Shown in pieces: positions 53,595 through 61,255 of a DNA stretch of 64,000 nucleotides. The first letter of the stretch is position 1. Each line of letters begins with the position of its first letter. The stretch lies in NCBI GenBank assembly GCA_033721235.1, contig JAWWAY010000001.1, forward strand, positions 420,065-484,064, given 5' to 3'. Below the pieces are notes generated by a model. The model searched no databases. It saw only the letters and a program-made list of their open reading frames with translations, and was not told the origin of the DNA. Origin of the DNA: UBA5078 sp033721235. GTDB taxonomy: Bacteria; Pseudomonadota; Gammaproteobacteria; Pseudomonadales; Pseudohongiellaceae. The position numbers and the translations under genes are program-made.

Positions 53595-54206
53595 TTAAAC
53601 GGCGCTATGGATGACTTTATCCACCAAACCGTAAGCAACGCCTTCCTCGGCATTAAGGAAATTATCGCGTTCTGTGTCGGCCTCGATAGTCTCAACACTC
53701 TTGCCCGTATGATGCGCCATAATCTTATTGAGCTGGTGACGCAATTTGATAATTTCAGTAGCCTGAATTTCAATGTCAGAAGCTTGACCTTGAGCGCCAC
53801 CACTAGGTTGGTGGATCATCATGCGCGAATGAGGCAGAGCAAAGCGCTTGCCCTTTGCGCCTCCAGCCAACAACAACGCACCCATGCTGGCCGCCTGCCC
53901 AATACACATAGTGCTGACATCCGGGCGGATATATTGCATCGTATCGTATATGGATAGCCCGGCGGTCACAGAACCACCGGGAGAGTTGATGTACAGATGG
54001 ATATCTTTATCGGGGTTTTCAGACTCCAAGAAGATGAGCTGAGCCACAATCAAATTGGCCATGTGGTCTTCAACCTGACCCACTACAAAAATAATGCGCT
54101 CTTTTAGCAGGCGGGAGAATATATCGTAAGATCTCTCACCTCGAGCACTTTGCTCCACAACCATTGGTACTAATGCGGACACAGCTTCATCCCTTTTGAA
54201 TTCCAT
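53595..54206 (-). CDS. clpP: ATP-dependent Clp protease proteolytic subunit ClpP
   Basis: This is the serine peptidase that forms the tetradecameric barrel used by ClpX. The catalytic Ser is in CIGQAASMGALLLAGG, His in LPHSRMMIHQPSGGAQGQASD, and the Asp in the HHTGKSVETIEADTERDNFLNAEE region. I prefer ATG 54206 (MEFKRDEAV), preceded by AGGTGAG, to the GTG two codons upstream, giving 203 residues. It is 14 bp downstream of tig on the same strand. Confidence 0.96.
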   Translation of the reverse strand: MEFKRDEAVSALVPMVVEQSARGERSYDIFSRLLKERIIFVVGQVEDHMANLIVAQLIFLESENPDKDIHLYINSPGGSVTAGLSIYDTMQYIRPDVSTMCIGQAASMGALLLAGGAKGKRFALPHSRMMIHQPSGGAQGQASDIEIQATEIIKLRHQLNKIMAHHTGKSVETIEADTERDNFLNAEEGVAYGLVDKVIHSAV

Positions 54207-54220
54207 ACTCACCTACTTAG

Positions 54221-55540
54221 TTACTTGCTCGCCTTAGGGGCATCTGCCTTGATCATATCTTCATAACTGACTTTCTTCTCAGTTACTTTAGCATCCGCAA
54301 CAATCGCATCAAAGGCTTGATCTTCCAGTACTGAAGACTCTACCGCTGCCATTTGCTCTTTATTACTGTAGTACCACTGAACTACTTGCTCAGGGGTCTC
54401 ATAAGTAGACGCCAAATCTTCAATAGTCGCTTTCACTTTATCTGCATCTACTTTCAGCTCTTTAGACTTAATCACTTCGCCTAGTATTAAGCCAAGCCCA
54501 ACGCGTTTTTCAGCCTGCTCTTTGAACAAATCATCGGGAAGCATAGCGGGGTCTAAATCCTTGGCGCCTGCACCAAACTGCTGTAGCGCTTGTTGACGCA
54601 AGGCATCAATTTCGCCCTTCACTAAGGCAGATGGCAGATCCACTGAATGAGCTTCCAGCACTTTCTCCATCACTTGATTCTTCAGCTTGGCCTTGCTGGC
54701 ATTGGCAAGTTCACGCTGCATATTAGACTCAACTTCTTTTTTGAACGCGTCGATACCACCTTCAGTAATACCGAACACAGCAAAGAACTCGTCATCCAGC
54801 TCAGGCAGCTCAGGCGCTTCAACGCTATTCACTGTGACAGTGAATTGAACAGGCTTACCGGCTAGGTCTTTATTGTGGTAATCCTCAGGGAACTCCAAAT
54901 CAAGCACGACTTCTTGTTCTGGCTTAGCTTTTACCAGGCCCTTTTCGAAACCTTCGATCATTTGCTTAGAACCCAATACAAGGTCTGTGCCCTTTGCGGA
55001 ACCGCCTTCGAACTCTACACCATCGATAGTGCCAACGAAGTCGATATTCAGCTTATCCTTATTACGCGCCATGCGTTTAACGGGCTTCCAGCCTTGACGT
55101 TGTTCGCGCAGGTTTTCGATCATTGTATCGATATCTTTCTCACCAACTTCTGACGTTAGCTTTTCAATCTTGATCTTAGAGAAGTCTGCAAGCTCTACCT
55201 CTGGGTATACTTCAAACACCGCGACAAACTCGAGGTCTTTGCCCTCTTCCATCACTTTTGGCTCGATTTGAGGTTGACCGGCAGGCTGAATCTTCTGCTC
55301 TTGCAAGGCATCGAAGTAAGTTTTACTCATGACCTCACCAACCACTTCCTGACGAATGGCTTTACCAAAACGGTTCTTCACCACGCTCATAGGCACTTTG
55401 CCTTTGCGGAAGCCATTTAGATTAACCTTGCCAGCACTCTCTTGTAGACGCTGTTTAACCGCTGTATCAACGACAGTGGCTGGAACTTCAACCGTCATAC
55501 GACGCTCAAGACCAGAAGTGGTTTCGATAGAAACTTGCAT
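54221..55540 (-). CDS. tig: Trigger factor
   Basis: This ribosome-associated chaperone and peptidyl-prolyl isomerase acts on nascent chains. The ribosome-binding motif GFRKGKVP is at residues 43-50. The FKBP-type isomerase domain spans about 150-240 (NIDFVGTIDGVEFEGGSAKGTDLVLGSKQMIEGFEKGL). The C-terminal helical arms complete 439 residues. GAGGATATTTC precedes the ATG. It heads the tig-clpP-clpX series. Confidence 0.98.
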   Translation of the reverse strand: MQVSIETTSGLERRMTVEVPATVVDTAVKQRLQESAGKVNLNGFRKGKVPMSVVKNRFGKAIRQEVVGEVMSKTYFDALQEQKIQPAGQPQIEPKVMEEGKDLEFVAVFEVYPEVELADFSKIKIEKLTSEVGEKDIDTMIENLREQRQGWKPVKRMARNKDKLNIDFVGTIDGVEFEGGSAKGTDLVLGSKQMIEGFEKGLVKAKPEQEVVLDLEFPEDYHNKDLAGKPVQFTVTVNSVEAPELPELDDEFFAVFGITEGGIDAFKKEVESNMQRELANASKAKLKNQVMEKVLEAHSVDLPSALVKGEIDALRQQALQQFGAGAKDLDPAMLPDDLFKEQAEKRVGLGLILGEVIKSKELKVDADKVKATIEDLASTYETPEQVVQWYYSNKEQMAAVESSVLEDQAFDAIVADAKVTEKKVSYEDMIKADAPKASK

Positions 55541-55895
55541 GAAATATCCTCAAACATCGGCCGGTTTTTAACGAACCGATTGCCATATACTAAATAAATG
55601 AAACTCTATTCCCCCAAGCCTTAGGGACAATGAGCTGATTCGAATTGGATTTACGCTAAAGATATAGCGATATCAACAACTTATCCAATATCACCTAAAT
55701 TTCGAAGAGCGAGATTGTCCCATAATGCATTGGTGTATTCAATAAATAAACTTGTTCGAAAGCCGCGCACCATCTATTGTACGGCAGAATTTTGAATCCC
55801 TTGCGCTAAAGCACTGGCTAAGCCGAAGGATGAGCCAAATCGCCATTAACACCCTTATCTGAGCAAATCACTCCATAGCTTGTAGTAATAGACAT
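55541..55895. other. Divergent tig/mobA gap
   Basis: These 355 bp separate divergently transcribed tig and mobA and must contain both promoters. The left 150 bp are AT-rich. I found no confident -35/-10 pair, inverted repeat or small gene with a ribosome-binding site. Confidence 0.5.
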
Positions 55896-56537
55896 ATGAA
55901 AGACACTCAATTGTGCACGGGAGCCAATAACATAAGCGCGGTCGTCCTTGCCGGCGGCAAGGGAAGTCGCATGGGTTCTCCAACCAAGCCACTTTTACCC
56001 TTAGACGACAAGCCAATCATCGCCCATATATGCGCCAGCATACGATCGTCTGTGGCCCATATTATTGTTAGCGCCAATAACTATCAGGAACTATATAAGG
56101 AGTATGCCGACGCACTAGTAAGCGATGATGAGCTTTACCGAGATAGCTGCCCTGGCCCTCTATTGGGCATTCTGGCCGCGCTCAAATACGCTCGAAGCCA
56201 CTATCCAGCAACGCAGTATCTATGCTGCTTCCCTGGAGATGCCCCCTTGTTTCCCCAAAATATCGTTCAAATCATGTATGGCGCCATTGAACAGGCAAAC
56301 GCTCAGATCGCTTGGATAGAGAACGATGGGCAACCACAACCGCTATTCTCAATGTGGAAGCTGCAAGTGATAGAGGAGCTCGAGCAAGCGATCAAAAATG
56401 GCCAGTACAGCCCTATGGCCTTTATAAAGCAGCAACACAATACACTGATTAAGCTCAGCAGCTGCGACATTGGCCATTTCGACAATCTAAATTTTCCGGA
56501 AGATTTGCAGAAAGCGAGAAACTTAATCGCTACTTGA
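55896..56537 (+). CDS. mobA: Molybdenum cofactor guanylyltransferase
   Basis: This attaches GMP to molybdopterin to make the MGD cofactor of molybdoenzymes. The nucleotidyltransferase motif LAGGKGSRMG is at residues 18-27, with TKPLLPLDDKPIIAHI just after. DSCPGPLLGILAAL and LCCFPGDAPLFP, where the metal Asp lies, complete the active site. The length of 213 residues is slightly longer than E. coli MobA. No molybdoenzyme or other moa/moe gene is in the window. It is divergent from tig. Confidence 0.93.
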   Translation: MKDTQLCTGANNISAVVLAGGKGSRMGSPTKPLLPLDDKPIIAHICASIRSSVAHIIVSANNYQELYKEYADALVSDDELYRDSCPGPLLGILAALKYARSHYPATQYLCCFPGDAPLFPQNIVQIMYGAIEQANAQIAWIENDGQPQPLFSMWKLQVIEELEQAIKNGQYSPMAFIKQQHNTLIKLSSCDIGHFDNLNFPEDLQKARNLIAT

Positions 56538-56814
56538 TAGAGGTCAAGAGAGTGCTCGGAAGTATTTTTTTAATTTAAACAAACGTCCAAATACCTAAAA
56601 ACAAAGGAAAATTTTTACTGCAATAATCCTTAAGTTGCGAAGCGCATAGCAAAAATAAGTCAAATGCGATACTTTAACTTTAACTCCTATCTCATTGAGA
56701 TATAACATTATATTAAAAAATGTAATTTTATTACAAAAATCACACAAGAAATTGATATATAAACACTTTTAGCCAAAACCATCGCGTACTACCTCCTTTC
56801 TTAGACTGCGAGCG
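56538..56814. other. AT-rich gap after mobA
   Basis: This is the left 277 bp of a 438-bp gap before the DUF6316 gene. It is strikingly AT-rich, with runs of A and T around 56560-56770. No gene, and no clear terminator for mobA, was seen; the right part holds the promoter and leader listed separately. Confidence 0.5.
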
Positions 56815-56831
56815 CTGGCATATTTTTTGCG
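56815..56831 (+). promoter_or_regulatory. Candidate sigma-54 (RpoN) promoter
   Basis: CTGGCATATTTTTTGCG places GG and GC exactly 10 nt apart, fitting the -24/-12 consensus TGGCAC-N5-TTGC with one mismatch. Transcription would start near 56842, giving a leader of about 134 nt before the DUF6316 gene. No activator gene is adjacent. Confidence 0.55.
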
Positions 56832-56873
56832 CCCTTCTCTGTTTTGAGCTTCAAGCTTATCTTTTTTGGCACT

Positions 56874-56947
56874 CGTCAGTTCAGGTTTACCACTCAAACT
56901 TCATGTTCGAGTAATATGGCTTAGGCCGGCGTAAGCCTGAGCTGACG
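56874..56947 (+). promoter_or_regulatory. Structured 5' leader of the DUF6316 gene
   Basis: CGTCAGTTCAGGTTTAC (56874-56890) pairs with GTAAGCCTGAGCTGACG (56931-56947) over 17 bp, with only two G-U pairs. The 40-nt loop contains a second hairpin, ACTCAAAC/GTTCGAGT, with one mismatch. The ribosome-binding site AAGGAG starts 17 nt after the stem. The G-U pairs suggest an RNA structure rather than a DNA site. Confidence 0.6.
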
Positions 56948-56975
56948 GAGACCAACAACCACAAGGAGAAGCCCC

Positions 56976-57260
56976 ATGACTAGTTTGCGCAAAGATGATC
57001 GGTCCCCAGGCAGCCTTCCTTCCAGATCAGAAAGAGTGTTTAATGAAACTGGCCTCTGGTATTTTAGAACTCGAGAAGGTCAGGCCATGGGCCCGTTCCG
57101 TTACGAGTCCGAAGCTAGACAAATGCTAGATGTCTTCATTAAAAACATTCAGGCGAAAGAACAGCAGGCCGCGGCGGCTGCAGTTAAACCGCAATTTTGC
57201 CTAGATCCACATGCGATTCGATCGGAAAAAGACCACTATATGGCTGGCGCTACTGCCTAA
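56976..57260 (+). CDS. DUF6316 family small protein
   Basis: This 94-residue soluble protein matches the DUF6316 pattern known from pseudomonads: SRSERVFNETGLWYFRTREGQAMGPFRYESEARQMLDVFI, a compact W-Y-F...GPF module resembling a GYF-like fold. The C-terminal part is Ala/Gln-rich and ends HYMAGATA. The function is unknown. AAGGAG lies seven bases before the ATG. It is transcribed alone, with a possible sigma-54 promoter, a structured leader and a strong terminator. Confidence 0.8.
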   Translation: MTSLRKDDRSPGSLPSRSERVFNETGLWYFRTREGQAMGPFRYESEARQMLDVFIKNIQAKEQQAAAAAVKPQFCLDPHAIRSEKDHYMAGATA

Positions 57261-57278
57261 GGTAAAGCAATAGACATG

Positions 57279-57316
57279 ATATAAAAAAGGCATCTTCCTA
57301 GATGCCTTTTTTATAT
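57279..57316. terminator. Bidirectional terminator after the DUF6316 gene
   Basis: A perfect 17-bp stem begins ATATAAAAAAGGCATCT and closes with a TCCT loop, flanked by six A and six T. It serves the plus-strand DUF6316 gene and the convergent minus-strand hydrolase gene. Confidence 0.93.
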
Positions 57317-57349
57317 CGGTAATAAGCTGAAACTGGCCGTGTAAAGTAA

Positions 57350-58333
57350 TTATGCACTGCGTTTTCGTGCTCGCTCCTTCGCCTGGCCGTACATAGCATT
57401 GGCCTTCGGTTTTCGCGGCGCAATAGCATGATGGCTCTCACCATCGGCCAAACCTTGCTTCACAGCATGCAAAATCTCCCCAATATGTCGTAAATAAAAA
57501 TAGCGTCCGCTGCCGGCAAAACGCCTACCCTTTAGCGGTTGATTCTGCATCACGATCAGCCCAGCACCATCTTGGCCACCCGACCACGCATAGAACCGGG
57601 AAAACTCCCTCGGTTCGCCGCTCGCGAGCATACAGGCGTGTTCAATATCCCACTCTAGGCCACTCAACCCCTTGACCAGGGACTCGCGAACATTATCGAG
57701 TATGGCCTCGCGCACCCAAACTCTACTGACGCTGCGCCGATCAAGCGGACAAAGACTCTCGCAATAACGTTCGAAGTACTGCTCAGGATGCGCAGCGAAC
57801 TGATGATACCTAATATGAATAAAACCGCGTAATAGGCATTTGATAAGGCTCTTAAAGAATCGTGGCACCCCATTAAAGGAGGCAAGCAAAGAAGCTTGCC
57901 TGGGCGATAAAGCCGTAAAAGAATGAACTCGCTGCGCCCTGTCGCGAGCAAAAGATACGCCTAGTGTGTACGCAGCACCGGAGGTGATAAGGCTAAACTT
58001 CTCCAGCTGCAAGTAAGCAATCAACTCATCAAGCCCTGAGAAGTAGTCTTGCAGCCCTTGTTCAAACCCTATTGTGCCCCCAACGCCTGGGCGATCTACC
58101 GCGATCACTCGCAGCCCCGCCTCACCTGCCGCTTTCGCAATTAGTCGAGCCTCTAGCCGCGAGCTTGCCACATCATGAAAATAGATAAGCGGGTGGCCTT
58201 GGGGGGTGCCGTACTCGCTATAACTTATCTGCTTGTTCCGACTGAGCACTAATCGTTTGTAGTGCATACCAGTAATAGGCGAACTGCAGCGGCCCAATTT
58301 TGACCCATTATTCGAGCAAACTTCAGCCTGCAT
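57350..58333 (-). CDS. Alpha/beta hydrolase-fold protein with altered nucleophile elbow
   Basis: This 327-residue protein has an alpha/beta hydrolase layout: ISYSEYGTPQGHPLIYFHDVASSRLEA (oxyanion strand, HD in place of HG) and LRVIAVDRPGVGGT. The elbow region reads FSLITSGAAYTLGVSFA where GxSxG is expected. A Ser is present, but both flanking glycine positions differ, so activity is uncertain. The C-terminal FYLRHIGEILHAV could supply the His, and the last 30 residues are Lys/Arg-rich. The ATG has GGGAGAG upstream. It diverges from the DUF6502 gene across a shared operator region. Confidence 0.8.
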   Translation of the reverse strand: MQAEVCSNNGSKLGRCSSPITGMHYKRLVLSRNKQISYSEYGTPQGHPLIYFHDVASSRLEARLIAKAAGEAGLRVIAVDRPGVGGTIGFEQGLQDYFSGLDELIAYLQLEKFSLITSGAAYTLGVSFARDRAQRVHSFTALSPRQASLLASFNGVPRFFKSLIKCLLRGFIHIRYHQFAAHPEQYFERYCESLCPLDRRSVSRVWVREAILDNVRESLVKGLSGLEWDIEHACMLASGEPREFSRFYAWSGGQDGAGLIVMQNQPLKGRRFAGSGRYFYLRHIGEILHAVKQGLADGESHHAIAPRKPKANAMYGQAKERARKRSA

Positions 58334-58392
58334 AGCACTCTCCCAAGCGAAAAACTACGGTTACCGCAGCCTAGCAACGTTTCATAGCACCG

Positions 58393-58421
58393 ATCCTAAG
58401 TGGGAATTATTCCCACGTCAA
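58393..58421 (-). promoter_or_regulatory. Promoter of the hydrolase gene, with operator in its spacer
   Basis: On the minus strand TTGACG, 17 bp, TAGGAT. The spacer is filled by the palindrome GTGGGAATAATTCCCAC, so a bound protein would block RNA polymerase. The leader to the hydrolase ATG is about 55 nt. Confidence 0.72.
58400..58417. promoter_or_regulatory. Operator-like site 1
   Basis: GTGGGAAT-T-ATTCCCAC is a perfect inverted repeat of 8-bp arms, followed by G. It sits in the -35/-10 spacer of the divergent hydrolase promoter and shares 13 of 18 positions with site 2. Confidence 0.65.
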
Positions 58422-58460
58422 TAGTAAGGCTATCAAATTTTCCTTAACAAGCCAGTCAAT

Positions 58461-58494
58461 GAGGGATACTTTCCCACGAAAGTTCGGCTATACT
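58461..58494 (+). promoter_or_regulatory. Operator-like site 2 and DUF6502 gene promoter
   Basis: GAGGGATACTTTCCCACG (58461-58478) repeats the GGGA-N6-TTCCCACG pattern of site 1, 61 bp away. It covers the place where a -35 element would lie for the -10 hexamer TATACT at 58489-58494. No consensus -35 is present. The -10 ends only 7 nt before the DUF6502 ATG. Confidence 0.6.
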
Positions 58495-58501
58495 AGCCCC
58501 C

Positions 58502-59386
58502 ATGAATTCAAAGCAAGAAGCGCAGACAGAAGCACTCAGCCAGACACCAACGGCCTTACACGGCACCATAAAGAAGGTGCTGAGGCCCATTATTCGCCTG
58601 CTGCTTAGCTACCAAGTCAGCTTTCCCAGCCTGATCGAAATGCTAAAGACTCTCTACGTCGAAATAGCAGAAGAAGATTTTAAAGTAGAGGGCAAGCGCC
58701 AAACCGATAGCAGAATCAACTTATTGACTGGGGTTCACCGCAAAGACGTCAAACGCATTAGAGAGCAGCCGACAGCGGACACCACCGCTCCGAAAAACAT
58801 ATCCATTGGTGCACAGCTCATTGCCACGTGGCTTGGCAACGAAGATTTCTGTCACGACGATGGCACTCCCAGAGCACTGAGCGTGCGCAAATCGAACGCA
58901 AATAGTAATAAGGGTTTCGATGATCTTGTCCGCCAGGTATGCAAACAAGACATTCGCCCGCGAGTCATACTCGATGAGTGGGTTAATTTAGGGGTCGCTC
59001 ATATCGGCGAAGACAATTGCGTTGTACTTAATACTGGCGCCTTCACCCCTCAAAAAGGCTTAGAAGAGAAACTCTTTTTCTTTGCTAAAAACATCCATGA
59101 CCATATAAGTGCAAGTGCTAGCAACCTATTGGCTGATAAACCTTCCTATTTCGATAGAAGCGTCTATTATGACCAATTGAGCCCCGAGTCCATCGAGTCC
59201 CTAAGGCATGAAGCCAATACCCTCGGCATGCAGGCTTTGAATGCTATGAACAAGAAAGCTCTAGCACTACAAAACGCAGATAGTCAGCGCAGTGACGCCA
59301 ATCATCGAATGAACTTTGGTGTATTCAATTACAGTGCTGAATACCGCCAAAGCGCAGACGACAAGGAAAGTACCAAAGATGCCTAA
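58502..59386 (+). CDS. DUF6502 family protein, putative regulator
   Basis: This 294-residue protein is of the DUF6502 family. The N-terminal part (LHGTIKKVLRPIIRLLLSYQVSFPSLIEMLKTLYVEIAEEDF) and the following INLLTGVHRKDVKRIRE look like a winged-helix-type DNA-binding region, and no signal or membrane segment is seen. The C-terminal third is predicted helical. The mRNA is probably leaderless: the bases before the ATG are AGCCCCC, with no ribosome-binding site, and the -10 is 7 nt away. It overlaps the start of the Gly-rich protein gene by 8 nt. A role in regulating its neighbours is inferred, not shown. Confidence 0.8.
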   Translation: MNSKQEAQTEALSQTPTALHGTIKKVLRPIIRLLLSYQVSFPSLIEMLKTLYVEIAEEDFKVEGKRQTDSRINLLTGVHRKDVKRIREQPTADTTAPKNISIGAQLIATWLGNEDFCHDDGTPRALSVRKSNANSNKGFDDLVRQVCKQDIRPRVILDEWVNLGVAHIGEDNCVVLNTGAFTPQKGLEEKLFFFAKNIHDHISASASNLLADKPSYFDRSVYYDQLSPESIESLRHEANTLGMQALNAMNKKALALQNADSQRSDANHRMNFGVFNYSAEYRQSADDKESTKDA

Positions 59387-60170
59387 TGCCATTATCGCCA
59401 TACGACGCTACCCCGCTGCCCTATTGCTTGCGCTCGCTCTATTTTTGAGCAGCTTGGTAATTGCCGCAGTAAGCTTCGGCAAGACCGGCGGTGGCGGCGA
59501 TGATGAAGGCAGCGGCTTTGGCGGAACTGGCAAAACAGGCGAGTTTGGCGGCAGTGGACTGGGCGGAACTGGCATGCCCTCCCCCCTAGTGCTTATCGAA
59601 GCAGATCAGACTACTAATGCAAGCCACAAGGAAGAGGTGGAAGTGGCCAGCGAAGAGCTTGATCCGCAAGCAATCCAAGCTGAATTAGTGCTAGAGTTCG
59701 ATATGACCATTCCCCAAAGGCCGGAACCCTCGAGCTCTATTGTGCTCGAGCTCAACTCGAGCTTAGAAGAGCGCGCTAAACAGCAAGCAGAATCGGCTGA
59801 AGAGCCTCAAGGCAAGCCAGCGCCGCTTGAGTCCATACAGCCCCAAACACAAGTGGCCGAGGCTCCCAGCAAATTAGCAGCTCCCTCGCCGGCAGAGCGT
59901 GAAGAGCCAATAGCCCCAGCTGAAGAAAGCATTGCCGCCGCAAACGAAGAAACGACACAAGACACCGATCAGAAGGACCGCACAGCCTTTGAATCAAGAC
60001 CTGCACAAGTAGCCGACAGCCAAGACGCTCTTGTTGAGGGTGTAGATGAAAGCCGCAGGATAGACATGCCAGAGCGAATTCAACGCCCTGAGCTACCTCC
60101 GGTGCAACGTGTCAGACCCGTAGAGCGTATTTCTATTGCGCCCCCACGGGCACAGCCCATGCGCATATAG
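59379..60170 (+). CDS. Exported Gly-rich, then Pro/Glu/Ala-rich protein of unknown function
   Basis: I recognise no catalytic domain in these 263 residues. An N-terminal hydrophobic segment (YPAALLLALALFLSSLVIAAVSFG) acts as a signal or anchor. A GSGFGGTGKTGEF / GGSGLGGTGMPSP direct repeat follows. The rest is acidic low complexity, rich in Pro, Glu, Ala and Gln, and ends with a Pro/Arg-rich tail (RPELPPVQRVRPVERISIAPPRAQPMRI). It is probably disordered and periplasmic. I start it at ATG 59379, which has AAGGAA upstream and overlaps the DUF6502 gene; a longer frame upstream has no support. Coupled expression with the DUF6502 gene is likely. Confidence 0.72.
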   Translation: MPNAIIAIRRYPAALLLALALFLSSLVIAAVSFGKTGGGGDDEGSGFGGTGKTGEFGGSGLGGTGMPSPLVLIEADQTTNASHKEEVEVASEELDPQAIQAELVLEFDMTIPQRPEPSSSIVLELNSSLEERAKQQAESAEEPQGKPAPLESIQPQTQVAEAPSKLAAPSPAEREEPIAPAEESIAAANEETTQDTDQKDRTAFESRPAQVADSQDALVEGVDESRRIDMPERIQRPELPPVQRVRPVERISIAPPRAQPMRI

Positions 60171-60178
60171 CATTTTTC

Positions 60179-60979
60179 TTACCAGCTATAACTTAGCTGT
60201 AGGCCCACAGCTGTATCGGCACTGTCCTCAGTAAAGCCCTTTACGGCATAAGACATCCAAGCCCAATTCGGCGACGGACTCCAGGACAAGTAAGGAACGA
60301 GCTCATGGGTATCACCAAATGAGCTTACCGCGGCTTCTCTAAAATCGTAAATCAGCCCGTAACTCCATTTCTGATTTAAAGGAAGTGAAGCCCCTAAAGA
60401 GACATTAATAGAGTCAGTGAGCCCGGGAAACAAACTGGAAGCTTCACGATACTTATACTCTAGGGTAGAAAACACCGTTGCCTTACCTATAAGCTTATAG
60501 GTATCGAGCTTGATACCATAGTCGGGCTGCCCTGTTCCCAGCCCTCGAAGCTCATCGGCCGTAGGTAGTTTCACATCGAGACTGATATCGAAGAAGAAGG
60601 CATTTTCACTATAAGCGGGCAATTGATAGGTCACGCTTAATAGGACATCTCCTTTACCGCTATGGGCCAGCGGCCCAGACCCATTACTGCCAAGCACGCC
60701 ACCATTGAGCAATATTTCACCTGCACCAGAGAGCCTTATGTAGGAAGCGCTAACGCCAAATTTCCAATTGGAGCGCTGGGCTGAGTAATTAAGTGGCACA
60801 TAATGCACCGTCACATCTTCGCCCTGCCCATAATCCCCTTTGCTGTAATATCCTCCCATGCTGAAAGATTGTCGCCATGCCGACTCTGTTTCTGCGGCGT
60901 GCAGCGTCTCGCAATAGCTCGCCAACACCCCCAAAACGAGGGTTGTTGAAAGCACTCCTTGTATCCTAAATTGGCTCAT
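60179..60979 (-). CDS. Outer-membrane beta-barrel protein
   Basis: This 266-residue exported protein has a signal peptide ending near SYCETLHAAE. Amphipathic beta-strand pairs follow throughout (QSFSMGGYYSKGDYGQ, WKFGVSASYIRLSG, GDVLLSVTYQLP, WSYGLIYDFREAA). It ends in an aromatic residue (VGLQLSYSW), the outer-membrane assembly signal. It resembles the broad MetA-pathway/transporter barrel family; the substrate is unknown. It converges with the Gly-rich protein gene, with 8 bp between stops. Confidence 0.8.
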   Translation of the reverse strand: MSQFRIQGVLSTTLVLGVLASYCETLHAAETESAWRQSFSMGGYYSKGDYGQGEDVTVHYVPLNYSAQRSNWKFGVSASYIRLSGAGEILLNGGVLGSNGSGPLAHSGKGDVLLSVTYQLPAYSENAFFFDISLDVKLPTADELRGLGTGQPDYGIKLDTYKLIGKATVFSTLEYKYREASSLFPGLTDSINVSLGASLPLNQKWSYGLIYDFREAAVSSFGDTHELVPYLSWSPSPNWAWMSYAVKGFTEDSADTAVGLQLSYSW

Positions 60980-61255
60980 GATGGCAGCAAAGTACCGATG
61001 CCTTGGAACGAAGTCAAAGCCATATGCTTAAGCTCGCTAGAAAATGTTTAGACAAGCCCCCTAGTCAATGCGTAAAGTGGAATTACACTATTGATCACAA
61101 ATCACAGCTAAACAGTTGAATCAACTACAATATAGGGTAAAGTTAGCGATAGAAAAGCACATGGCTATGATATACTGGCAGCATTTGTACGGTCGCAGAG
61201 AATGGTCGTTCTCGATGATTGCTTCCTTGCCTTCTATTCAATAACGGACTTAACA

